The notes below the pieces were generated by a model that saw only the letters and a list, made by a program, of their open reading frames with translations, did no database searches and was not told the origin of the DNA. DNA of 64,000 nucleotides from Gamarada debralockiae. Lineage: Eukaryota > Ascomycota > Leotiomycetes > Helotiales > Hyphodiscaceae. Shown piece after piece: positions 54,371 through 64,000 of the stretch (positions are counted from its first letter, which is position 1; every line of letters begins with the position of its first letter). The position numbers and the translations under genes are program-made. The stretch lies in assembly GCA_002803225.1 (NCBI GenBank), contig NXFV01001985.1, positions 1 through 64,000 of the forward strand. The letters are read 5' to 3'.

Positions 54371-55297
54371 CTAACGAGAAAATGCGGGCATTTCTGTGGT
54401 AGAATGCCCATGTAGCTCAAGTAAAGTTTCACCTCCAGCCTCATGAAAGCCAGCCTGCTCCCCAATTTGCTGCCTTGGGTTCCCATCAGAGGCTTTTGGC
54501 TTGTCCTCTAATTCATGTCGTCCACCTGGAGGTGTATATTCTTCCATTGCCTGTGCGATATTGGATTGTCGACTTGACTTCCGTCGCTGCCAACAAATGA
54601 AGAGTACCAGAAACCCAAGAATCACGAGCACAAAAGCAGAAACGCCTATCCCAATGCCTGCTTTTGCCCTAGTAGGTAAGCCACTTGTAGTGCTGGGTGC
54701 GGCTGCGAATCCAGACGACGATATTGGTGTCGATGAGGAAGTTAAGGGAGGTAAGGGAGAGGTCGAGGACACGGGCGGAAAAATTCCTGTAGAGCTAAAT
54801 GAAGATGTAGTAGTTCCACTTGCGCTTGTTAAATCTGTCGCCTGAAACCTTATCGAAATTCCATAAGCATTAACACCGCCCGTTGTCATGAGCGTCGTGA
54901 AACTCGTGACTGTCGAATTAGTGCTTTGCGTAAGCGTGAGCACAGAAGTTCCGAGGTCAGTTTGACTAATCGTACACGCGTCGGTGGAGTACCATGAATC
55001 ACGCTTTTCGGTTTGGCATGAATAGCTGGAGGGGCAACACGTTGCTTGAGTTTCTGTGTTTGTCCCAAGGCTGGTGAGGCTCGAGCAAGCGATTCTATAG
55101 CCGCTGGGACAGATTCCGGGAGAGAAATGTTGCGAGGTGGCGGCCCAACCGGAAGGTAGACAGTCAGAGGTGCTGGTAGGGCCGAGGCTAATGAATGAGA
55201 GGCCGGATACTCTCCAATAGTAATTGGACAGGCAAGATGGTGAGGGGGTAAATGTTGTTGTAAGTGGTATTGTAGTCGCTGCTGATGTAGTGCCCAT
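54371..55297 (-). CDS. Single-pass surface protein with Cys-rich ectodomain
   Basis: A single exon of 308 residues from MGTTSAATTIPLTTTFTPSP; an in-frame ATG 37 codons upstream gives a less typical start. The N-terminal half is Thr/Ser-rich with spaced cysteines (CLSNYYWRVSGLSF, DCLPSGWAATSQHFSPGICP, CCPSSYSCQ), then a Ser/Thr/Pro stalk likely to be O-glycosylated, a membrane span (IGIGVSAFVLVILGFLVLFI), and a charged tail ending ELHGHSTTEMPAFSR. I recall many Leotiomycete/Sordariomycete proteins of the same plan (TTTFTPPxxC start, CCPSGFSC block, one span, 'ELxG...EMPA' tail) lacking a classical signal peptide. Function is unknown; cell-surface sensing is speculation. Confidence 0.78.
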   Translation of the reverse strand: MGTTSAATTIPLTTTFTPSPSCLSNYYWRVSGLSFISLGPTSTSDCLPSGWAATSQHFSPGICPSGYRIACSSLTSLGTNTETQATCCPSSYSCQTEKRDSWYSTDACTISQTDLGTSVLTLTQSTNSTVTSFTTLMTTGGVNAYGISIRFQATDLTSASGTTTSSFSSTGIFPPVSSTSPLPPLTSSSTPISSSGFAAAPSTTSGLPTRAKAGIGIGVSAFVLVILGFLVLFICWQRRKSSRQSNIAQAMEEYTPPGGRHELEDKPKASDGNPRQQIGEQAGFHEAGGETLLELHGHSTTEMPAFSR

Positions 55298-57540
55298 CCT
55301 TCTTATGTTTGCAGTCTCCCGAGGGCACGGCACAATAGAACTTGGAATACAGTAATACCTGTTAATTGGGGAATTTTTGAGGCATTGCTGCTCTCGAAAG
55401 GAGATCATAACCCAAGATTGTTTCTAATTTAGGAGCCGAGGACTTGCGGGGTAATCACCCCACAAACATGGCAGTTGGCGTATTGCACACGTGTTGATGT
55501 TCCAGGGGTACCCGACTCTCACAAGACCGGGCAAATCGGCAGAGCAGGGCAGCGAGGGAACGGTTATACTAATAATACTCTGTAAGATTTGCAATTCGTC
55601 CTAAGTAGGTTATGGCGGGCTTGTAGTTATGTGAGGCAGTATTAGTCACGTGATGTATCGAAAGACGACAAACTTCTTTTTACGTTATTTTATTAATATG
55701 TGAGAACTATTCTATTTTACATACCGTATTAATTGGTTTATAAGACCCGTTCCTGTGATAAGACTCCCCCGTTTATAAGAGCATAAAAAAGTACAGACTC
55801 AAATTCAGGCTTATTCCCCTAAAAGTGACACTATAAGTATGACGAACCCCCCTAAACACTATATACTTTCTTAAAACTAATGCCAGTTATAGCACCCTAT
55901 TGCTCTTACAAGGTATGGTCCTAAGTCGCCAAAGTGGTAAAAGTTTACTTGCAACGCATGGTCTTATAGGCCAATTAATACGGTATAATTTAACTTGTAC
56001 TAGTCCAGTATTGTACCAGTACACATATACAGGCTTCCTGAGGACCCCGCAAAAATTACCTAAAAAAAGCTCCTCAACTACAGAAGTAATAGCAGGCCGT
56101 GTAACCTTGCAGCCACGTGTAACTCCCGAAGAGCCTGGAAGCGACGCCCTCCTCCTCCGTCACCTCAGACATTGCGGCTCTGCTCTTCTAAATTTGTGTA
56201 TTGACACTCGCTACACAGAGGAAGCCAGAAAGGGATCCCTATAAAATAGATATCCTATAACAGTTCTAGAGCCCAGAAATGGCCCCGCAGAGCGATCCAA
56301 GCTATATAACGATTAAAGTCAGTTCAATTATGATTCTGAACATACCCAAATCTATTACAAAATGGCTTTGCCTCGACCAAGCAACCAAGACCACGCCAGG
56401 TGGAGGCCGCGAAAAGCTTTCAGAGCATATTAGTAAGATCTCCGCCCTTACGTAATTTGCTTAGTACAAATAAGATACGACAGAGCTGGTAAGTCGTGCT
56501 CAGAATACACTTATATGGTGATATCGACACGTATTTTAAAAACAGGTCGCTATCCACCATACAATGTCTTAAGTTCGATTCGACGCCAGTTATATTACAT
56601 ATCGTAGGGAGAGAATTTTTAAGTCGGTCAAAGTACTATGCTATATGTCAGTTGCCGGGTAGGCCGCTCAGCAACAAATCACCTTAAACTTCATCATTTA
56701 ATATCTTCATTAATACTTAACGCTTTTAAGTAAATTTTTAATATATAATAGAGGGAGTTAAGGGCTCTCATAGAACTTAGCGTTTTAATTGAGGTTGTAG
56801 TGCATCCTAATAATGTTACTTTTCGGTGGACTACCTCTTATATAAAGGCTGATGGCGAACCCGCAAACAAGATGTCTCGTTTTATATAGTTTTGAAGCTA
56901 TTCCTGTTAATGTTTGATGACCTGGATAGTTCGAAAAGCTTGTGTAGGGGGATTTAGGTGGTTTCATGAACATGATTCTTAGCCCCCCCCCCCGGTTTTG
57001 ACTACCTAGGCCCCTGATTTCAAAACACTCCCTAGTTATCGAATTCAAAGTATAATTATCACAGTATTTTGATGAGATCACGATATTGGGTTTTATATAA
57101 TATTTTAGTGTTTATGAAAAAAAAATCACCGCGCCCGAAAACGTGTATTCTTCTTGCAATATGATCACGTGACTGGCGAGAAGTAAGGAGAATGTGATTG
57201 GATTATTAAGGCTATAAAGATCCTGGAGATACTGATGAACAAAACAAGCACAGTAGTCTGTACTTATAGACAGAAATCTTCCTATGACTCATAGAACACG
57301 TCACACTGATCAAGTGAACACTAAGTCATGCGATGTAATGTGAGATAACCAGGAATACTGACTATCTGCTTAGAACCAGAGTCACTGATTACTCATTCCA
57401 ACATGATCACTAAAAGAAGGGAGGTTCTATATAACTTAGTGGTTCAGATAAAGGATACAAACAATCGTAGGCTAACTAGATTAGGAATTGGAGCCGATAC
57501 CAACTGACAATATATCCTAGACTCGCTTCTTGCGATATTC
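55298..57540. other. AT-rich gene-free block
   Basis: 2.2 kb with low GC, many TATA-like words and no gene. It contains the MITE-like element (55724-55983) and a run of cytosines at about 56983-56993. The open frame at 55900-56244 starts inside the element and is not considered real. Confidence 0.6.
55724..55983. mobile_element. MITE-like element with TIRs and TA flanks
   Basis: 260 bp bounded by terminal inverted repeats: the left end reads CCGTATTAATTGGTTTATAA then GACC, and the right end is the complement of CCGTATTAATTGGCCTATAA then GACC (two mismatches in 24). TA dinucleotides directly flank both ends (55722-55723 and 55984-55985), the target duplication of Tc1/mariner-superfamily elements. 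ATAAGA words recur inside the left half. There is no transposase, so it is non-autonomous. Confidence 0.75.
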
Positions 57541-58404
57541 TCAGTTTCGGTGCGACCTATCATAGAAAATGCTGCCGTCGAATACCCGCCTCACATCATC
57601 CTTTTTCATGATGCCGTCATCCGGCCAAAGCAGAAGATATGTAGCTAGCCCTTTTAAATAGGCTATGCATTAGTCATTTACTTCTCACAGTAAATGGATC
57701 ATACTCACATTCGAGGGCAGCTGCAGAACATCCAAAGAGGTCAAACGCGAAAGCTTGACCCCTAAGTGCATTGATTATATCTTGCTTTGACAGGCCTCCC
57801 TTGCCATCCTTATCATATTTGGAAAAGAAGTCCTCAAAATGCTGCGGCCGGAAGCGACCTTCGGCGTCGAATGTCATACTGTCACTTCCATGCTTGTTAT
57901 TATGGATGTTGTCGGTGTAGATCCGGAAGAAGACGTCTGGCAGTAGGCTCTTGCCGGTTGGATACGAAAGGGTTAAGTGGATGATGAAGGTCGCGAAGGC
58001 GGCAAGAGGCCAGATGAAGCCCCAGTCCCGAAACCCACGCCAGGTATCAGTTGGCCAGATAATTCCGTCTTTATCTCGATCGAAATATTCTACGTGCTGC
58101 TGGAGAACCTTGTAATTTGAGGGGTTAGTGCATCCTTACTGACGTTTCTGAAGGTGAAATACCGTCTGATGTGTGTTGTTATTAGCCCAATTGTTCTTTG
58201 TTGTCACATCAGGACTTTCTTTAGACGCTGCAAGAGTAGCCCGAGCTGTGCCGGGGTCTATTAACTGGTCGCCTGGTGCCGGTACATATGGCTTGCGCTA
58301 GGCACTTCAGAGAGCGAAATCTTGTAAGGTTTATCTAAAACGTGACATTGCTGTCCATCAACAGCACAAGTTTCACTAGCAGGCTCCTTAAAGCTTGGTG
58401 CCAT
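57541..58404 (-). pseudogene. Caleosin (peroxygenase family) with one frameshift
   Basis: Exons 58404-58163, 58108-57709 and 57662-57541, with introns of 54 and 46 nt, cover the whole family. The start is MAPSFKEPASETCAVDGQQC; near 58298-58303 the frame must change by one base to move from ISLSEVPSA to PYVPAPGDQLIDPGTARATL. Then come VLQQHVEYFDRDKDGIIWPT (EF-hand and haem-ligand His region), WRGFRDWGFIW, IHLTLSYPTGKSLLPDVFFR, NIHNNKHGSDSMTFDAEGRF, FFSKYDKDGKGGLSKQDI and the end DGIMKKDDVRRVFDGSIFYD. Caleosins sit on lipid droplets and act as peroxygenases. Apart from this single lesion all joins are in frame, so it is either a very young pseudogene or a sequence error. Confidence 0.85.
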
Positions 58405-60428
58405 TTTCAAACCTATCTTTAAGTTAGTTTTGCTTGGGAACTAGATCGGACGCATACCAAGAAACAGAGCAGCCAGCTGGGTATCAGTCGTCGCGGGATG
58501 CAAAGCGGTCAATGCCTCGCAACAAATCTCAATGAAGCTCAAAAGGGGGACTCTCCATTCTTTTAAGTCAGCAGTTCTATTCTGATGACTTTCTTGGTTC
58601 GTGTTAATATGGGACTCTTGACATGCGATATATAAACTAATGTAGCTGTCCGTTTGTTAGAAAATGGTTCCAACCAATTGTATTGGCAGGTATGACTGAC
58701 ATGTGAAAGCAATTTCCAGGGAGGGTTGCTGGCAACATATCTGTAGTACGTCAGTGACGTCGACGTTTTTGCCCACTTCGCGCTAACCGGCAGGATAATA
58801 GAAGTTATGCAATTACGTCGTCAGCCACTGCAAAAGCACAATTGTAACGTGAGGTTATGGCGCCATACGTGTTGCCGGCAATGACAAGGAAAGAATAAAG
58901 GTCTTCATCGGATGGTACTGCCGGGCAGATCGGCTATGTGGCTTAACATCATGCGACTATGGTTCATCTGCCTTCATGGACACATTGGAAAACATTGCAA
59001 GATCAATCAACTGATCGGTGTAATATGGAAAGAAAAGAATATCGCAAAGCAGAATATCTATACTTATGTTCCAACTCGTCCAAGCTTTTGAACACAACGG
59101 CTCCTCCCAAAACGCCCTCGAAGTCATTCAACACTCTTGACAAGAACCAGAGCCTCAAGCTCAGCAGTGTAGCACTCGGGACACTGTTTGCCACAGCGGC
59201 GGTGGCAGCAGCGGATTAGGCCGGCAACAAAATTGTTCTGGAGTTCGAAGTGTGATAACTCGAGAGACTTTGACAACTTAACTACTAATCTACAGTGTGT
59301 CTAGAGAGTATATATAACCATTATAGACCCCTACTTATTCTGAAACACCCTCTACAACTGAACAACTGAATTGCTACTGTCAACCTTAGGCACTAAATTC
59401 TAACAACTTCTTTTCTATGCATCGATCACGTGAAAATGTTCTACCAAACCTAGCTTCTTTTGTCGCTTCGGAAGAACTTCGTTCTCCCTCGGCATACTAA
59501 TACTTTAGCGAGGATATTGTAACAACCGGAGAGGTATACTCCAGAAAGGAATACGGAAATCTTGAAAATAGAGATAAATCCACGGGACTTCCGATAAGTA
59601 TATCTAGGCACTGGAACCTAGAGTACTGGAAGAAGGATAATTACGGGTCAGGACCCTTCAATTAAGGTTTAATCTTCGGCATACAATTCTACGAAGATAC
59701 CTAAGTGCTCTAGTACAATACCCTCTTCAGCACTAGTATTGCTACTTACCCTCACATATTGTCTCCTATTGCCCTCGGGCGCCACTCTATATTACAGATA
59801 CATGCCTCCTATATAAAGCCAATAGTTTTACTACAATTCGAACCTAAATTAATATAATACCAAGCATGTAAGTACCAATTATATTATAAAACTATTTGTC
59901 TTATTCGTATTTACAAAATTCTATAACCTAAATAGTAAACCTTCATAAATTGGTGGGCAGCTCCCTATCACATAAAAACCTTGACGTTGTTACTTTGTCA
60001 GAGCTTTTCATCCGGCGATCACAGCTGTGTTTGGATGTACGGACACTTCATATGGGTAAGAGGCCTGCCGATCACCTTCCTGATACGGAATCTCCCCCTC
60101 CTGTATATCCAGTCCAGCATCGCCCGGACATAGCTCCGCCCCGCTTCTCTCCCGAGAATGTGCGCAGACGTCGATAATCTTGCTAATTGGCTCATTCGTC
60201 CCACACAACGTCAGTATGATGCCACAGAATTAAACCCAAGAAGGTGATGGGTATTTCTAATGTGATGCCTCACAGACTTATGACGGACGCGATATCTAAT
60301 TCTTTTCGAATCTGAACTTTCTGCTTATAGTGCGCTTCTTGACGACCCCCAGCATCAAGAATGAAAAGCTCGCAGGCCTCCCTTGTCTCAATGGTTCCGA
60401 GTTCAAACTGGTGTTAGCTGCTGAGAGA
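58405..60428. other. AT-rich intergenic block
   Basis: 2 kb with no supported gene. The open frame at 58959-59219 (plus) has no family resemblance. GC is lowest at about 59280-59950. The last 200 bp before 60429 probably carry the promoter and leader of the Zn2Cys6 factor, whose frame is open from 60330. Confidence 0.45.
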
Positions 60429-63034
60429 ATGGCGCGTTCTAAATCTCTTAAAAAGGCTTCGGAAGGGGAGAAGTCCTCAAACATCGGTGAACAGTCGAAG
60501 CTTGCTGTGAAAAACCGACGAACACGCGTTCGTCGAGCTTGTGCCGACTGCAAGGGTCAAAAGGTTAAGTGTGACGGCAACTTGCCCTGTCAGCGATGCC
60601 AGCTTTCAGGTCAAGGTAAGCAGATGGCATTACTCAACCTTGAAGAAAGATCATTCTAATTAGCCGAAGAGTGCACCTACAGTCTCCTCAAAAGGACAAG
60701 ATACAGTGGCCCTATGTATATTGAGGAGCTCGAAGAGAAGATCAACAAGTTGAGCGATGAGTGCAGGAAGCTTAGATCAATTATATCGATTTGCGTCCCT
60801 GGGGTTGATATAGAAGACCCAGCTGCTCTAGAGACTCTCTGGTCGAATTTGTTCGACAGGAAGAGTTCCGTCTCTACTCTCGGCATAGAAGCCCCAAAAA
60901 CCCCTGGTGTGGCTCTCAAGAGTGTTACCGAATCATCAAGGACTGATGAATTATTGGAAACGATGACTGAGGCTACTGGAAAGCTTAACTTTGATGATCA
61001 TGGTCACTGTGAATACCATGGTGATTTCGCGGGTCTTGCGTTCCTTCAGAAGATTAATGAGAGATGCTGGCAGCTCTTGGATGCATATTCCTCGAAACCC
61101 CAAGCATTTTGTCACTTGTCGCTCAAAGATGCATTTGCTTCAGAGCGGATCTCTCTCTGTAGCTCCAAGCTGGATTCCACGACCATGTTCCACCTCCCTC
61201 CGCGGGAAACTGCTCAACATCTCACAGCACTTGCATTCAGTGACGCATCACTCATGATGGTATTCATCCATTTGCCATCTTTCGGAGACCTCCTTAACCG
61301 ACTATATTCAGTAAATCCTGGACACTACTCGGCCGATGAACAATCTTTCCTACCCTTGCTTTACATCACCCTGGCCATCGGAGAGTTGTTTTCTGGAAGT
61401 CGGCGCAATCAAAAAGATCAAACTGATCTACTTGCACGAACAAGAGGGTGAGTGTTGCTGCTGATCATAAGGAGACTGCTAACCCGTGGACTAGACTACA
61501 GTATTTCCGCGCGAGTCAAGTATTATTGGACATGGCTAACTGCCGTGACATCATGTCTCTTCAAACTATTGTTTGCATAATCATCTATCTTCAGTCATCA
61601 GCGTCAATGCATTCATGCTATTCTTATATCTCTATTGCAATCTCGGCGTCTCTTCAGATGGGATTGCATCGATTAGAAGCGTCAAAGCATCTTGATTCGG
61701 TGCAGCAAGAAACTCGAAAGAGAATCTTTTGGGTGATTCAGACGATGGAGACGTACGTTACAACGCTTCTTGGCCTCCCAACCACGCTTGACGAGGAAGA
61801 CATTGATCAAGAGCTACCGTCATGTATGGGTGACGCCTACGTGAATACTGGCTATATCACCCGAATGCCCGCTCAGGCGCTACCTTCGATTGCAGCTGTC
61901 AATGCTCATATCAGACTGATCATGATTATGAGGAATCTGGTGAAAGAAATATATCCCCGAGTCAAGCACTTTCGTGGCAAGAGCACTGAACCTTATCGAG
62001 TAAGCTATGCTCGCGTAACCAAAGTCGAAGCTGAGCTCGACAACTGGTTTCAAAGCATCCCGTCACCAACACAAACCGAGGCACTTGATCCGGGAGTTCT
62101 GAGGTACGAGGCATCCCTTTTCCAAGCACTTTTTCTCACACTTCGAGGATTCTAGAACACAGCTGCTGCTCAGACTTGCCTACGCCCATGTTCAGATGGT
62201 TCTTTACAGACCATTTATCCACCATATCGTCCGTACTAAAGCGGATGATCTCCGAGATCTACGATCTTTTGCTTGTGCTTCGGCATGTATCAAAGCCGCT
62301 ATGCAGATTGTGTGGATCGCAGAAGAACTTGACAATTGCGGTCTCCTGGTTGGAGCATACTGGTTTACTGTATTTCTTTTGTTCTTCGCTGTGATGGCTC
62401 TGTGTATGTTTATTATCGGCAATCCGGATGATCCCACCGTTGATGACACTATGACTGCGGCGAAGAAGGGTCGGAATATACTTTCTAGATTGGCACTAGG
62501 AAGTCTCTCGGCGGAGAAGTGCCTTGCTTCTTTAGAGGTCAGTGACTCTTGTCATATTTATGCTCAGGCTATCTAAACTTTGAATAGTCTCTCTTCGACA
62601 AAGTATTGCTACTATGCAGCGAGCGTCGACCATCTCGAGACTCTGTCGTGATTTCCGAGAACACAGGCAAGTTTTCTACCCACTTCGCGGCCACCAAATT
62701 AAATGACGATGCCGCAATAGAAACTTCCGTCCCACCGCCACAGGAAATCACCATAGACGACCCGACCTTTGATACTACTCTTGGTGTTTCCCCCTCGCTG
62801 GCCCTTCAAGATTCCGTTCTTAAGAAACACTGCTCTATAATCCCTGGAGAACAGCCAATGAGCGACATTCAACCTCACCCAGGCTTGTTGGCAATGATGG
62901 GCCCTCCCCTGAGCCAACTTCCTGACATTGCACCTACTTCATCTACACTGGTGTACGGTGACATTGGTCCACTTGAGGATTACCAATTCCCGTCATACTT
63001 CAACACCAGCTCTGGCGATCTGACTCTTGGCTAG
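60429..63034 (+). CDS. Zn2Cys6 transcription factor with fungal middle-homology domain
   Basis: Five exons (60429-60615, 60664-61447, 61495-62103, 62156-62537, 62588-63034) encode 802 residues. The binuclear cluster CX2CX6CX5CX2CX8C lies at C38, C41, C48, C54, C57 and C66, with the first intron inside its last loop, followed by a short coiled coil (YIEELEEKINKLSDECRKLR). The middle-homology region (PF04082) shows PPRETAQHLTALAFSDASLM, LQYFRASQVLLDMANCRDIM, ISASLQMGLHRLEASKHLDS, ETRKRIFWVIQTMETYVTTL, LGLPTTLDEEDIDQELP and LAYAHVQMVLYRPFIHHIV. The third intron (GTACGA to TCTAG, 52 nt) is required to restore the frame before RTQLLLRLAYAHVQM. It is likely a nuclear regulator; the neighbouring monooxygenase is a possible target by position only. 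Confidence 0.92.
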
Positions 63035-63556
63035 AGACCTTATGGGTAAAACGTCCGGTCATCGTGTGTTTCTGATAGTCAATTTTGATGTACGATGAGG
63101 GTCAGATTTTGTCAGATGGAAGGGTGGGAAGAAAAGCTATTTGAGAGATTATAGATTATGTTTAAATTTCCCTCACTCTCCGTCCCCAGACTTCCGTTTT
63201 TGTCTTTTAGTTTTATGGTTTGTTTTTGTGATGTCTCAATGACCACTGCCTAGAGAACAGAGGCAACATTTCAAGGTTTAGAATGGAATTGTTACAGGGG
63301 AAAAGTAAATTTTGTTTAAGCAGAAGCAAGATCTAACAATTCTGTGCATTTGTCACGATGTTGGCCACATGCAAAAATGCACGACAAGCGGTAATGGTTG
63401 CCTATCACCAGTGGCAATTTCAGTAACCTCAGTGGACTAAAATACCCCTGTAACCCCCTAGTTGAATGATCTCTATTCCGCAATTTCCACCGCCTGAAAA
63501 CGCAAGAGTGTCCTTCTCCACCTCCCAAGTCATTGCAGCTTCGGCACAATCTGAAC
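63035..63556. other. Convergent 3' flanks
   Basis: Between the Zn2Cys6 gene and the monooxygenase. No gene or repeat was seen. Confidence 0.45.
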
Positions 63557-64000
63557 CTAATTGGTACCATTGATCTGTGGCTTCTTCGCTGCCGGAAGAA
63601 CGCCACCCCATCCAAGGAATACAAACGCTGCCCAACGCCACCGCTGCGGTTTCCAAGCAATACATTCGACGAACCACATCATCATCTCACTATACGTGAA
63701 GAAATCAAAGGCCTTCTCCGGAGCTCGCGCTTTCAAGTATCTGGTGAAGTCAATCCAGCGTTTCATCTCCTTAGGTTTTGGCATGGTCTTTTGATCGAGC
63801 AAAAACATGAGCAAAGTCCTTGTATACAAACCGATGTGCACGTGGCCCACTGTTCCGAGCCCGTTGATGTACATACTGTTAATAGCGCATACCTTGGGAT
63901 ATTCGGGTGGGAAGGTCTGGAGATACCAAGCAGGGGGTCCGTAAGGTGGCTTGAAGACTTCCTCGGGCATGAAATGCGGATCTGGTCGGTAGAAGCCAGT
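63557..64000 (-). CDS. Flavin-containing monooxygenase-like protein, C-terminal part only
   Basis: The frame runs in from the right window edge (TGFYRPDPHFMPEEVFKPPY) and ends at 63557, giving the last 147 residues. YRPDPHF, GPPAWYLQTFPPEYPKVCAI, NSMYINGLGTVGHVHIGLYT, LLMFLLDQKTMPKPKEMKRW, FDFFTYSEMMMWFVECIAW and FVFLGWGG match the C-terminal region of fungal FMO-like proteins (dimethylaniline monooxygenase type), which use FAD and NADPH to oxygenate small molecules. The FAD- and NADP-binding GxGxxG motifs would lie beyond the window. The hydrophobic end may associate with membrane. Confidence 0.82.
   Translation of the reverse strand, partial: TGFYRPDPHFMPEEVFKPPYGPPAWYLQTFPPEYPKVCAINSMYINGLGTVGHVHIGLYTRTLLMFLLDQKTMPKPKEMKRWIDFTRYLKARAPEKAFDFFTYSEMMMWFVECIAWKPQRWRWAAFVFLGWGGVLPAAKKPQINGTN

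Noticed and set aside
55900..56244. 114-codon plus-strand frame
   Set aside because: It begins inside the MITE-like element and runs into AT-rich flank; it is a chance frame.
56983..56993. Poly-C run as a functional tract
   Set aside because: An isolated homopolymer in AT-rich DNA, with a similar run at about 22483; no associated gene or structure.
58959..59219. 86-codon plus-strand frame
   Set aside because: No homology impression, no leader features, and an antisense frame of similar length exists.
1..64000. tRNA, rRNA or CRISPR features
   Set aside because: Scanning for T-arm-like GTTCRANTC words with pairing arms and for regularly spaced identical repeats gave nothing convincing; the 25-nt palindromes are unevenly spaced and are not CRISPR.

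Overview
The window is nuclear DNA of a filamentous ascomycete (Pezizomycotina). Genes lie on both strands and are split by short introns (mostly 45-60 nt, GTRNGN donors, YAG acceptors), and the families are typical of moulds: HET proteins, Zn2Cys6 and fungal C2H2 factors, a caleosin, a BAHD-type acyltransferase and an Ypc1-like alkaline ceramidase. The general look resembles Leotiomycetes (Helotiales), but that placement is impression only. Exon chains below were worked out by hand; each stated chain closes in frame unless a lesion is noted.  LAYOUT. 0-5 kb: a dispersed repeat, a small membrane protein and a broken HET gene. 4.6-8 kb: a 1064-residue Cys-rich/Myb-like protein of unrecognised function. 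10-21.6 kb is a conserved housekeeping block: SIS sugar-phosphate isomerase-like protein, small secreted protein, WW-domain protein, cytochrome b5, alkaline ceramidase (7 exons), OMA1-type mitochondrial protease, Kelch protein and nucleoside deaminase. 22.6-29.2 kb is a decayed segment: a second copy of the left-end repeat, a truncated GH3 beta-glucosidase pseudogene, one intact BAHD acyltransferase and a frameshifted conserved fungal gene. 30-34.4 kb: a repeat protein with about one repeat per exon, then an intact HET-ankyrin gene with near-identical ankyrin units. 36.5-41 kb: an eroded unknown gene, a mitochondrial TPR protein divergent from a Dap1/MAPR haem-binding protein, and a Cys-rich mini-protein. 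44-51 kb: two neighbouring, related C2H2 factors with long upstream regions. 52.7-55.3 kb: two small genes with uncertain structure and a single-pass surface protein. 55.3-60.3 kb: AT-rich DNA with a MITE-like element and a caleosin carrying one frameshift. 60.4-64 kb: a Zn2Cys6 factor and the C-terminal end of a flavin monooxygenase cut by the window edge.  HOW THE GENES RELATE. There is no operon-like or biosynthetic cluster logic. Local themes are mitochondrial quality control and haem or lipid biology (OMA1, TPR protein, cytochrome b5, MAPR, ceramidase), self/non-self recognition (one dead and one live HET gene) and gene loss (at least four broken genes). The least expected signal is a family of 25-nt imperfect palindromes: six copies in two enlarged introns and the 3' flank of the OMA1 gene and a seventh about 7 kb away.
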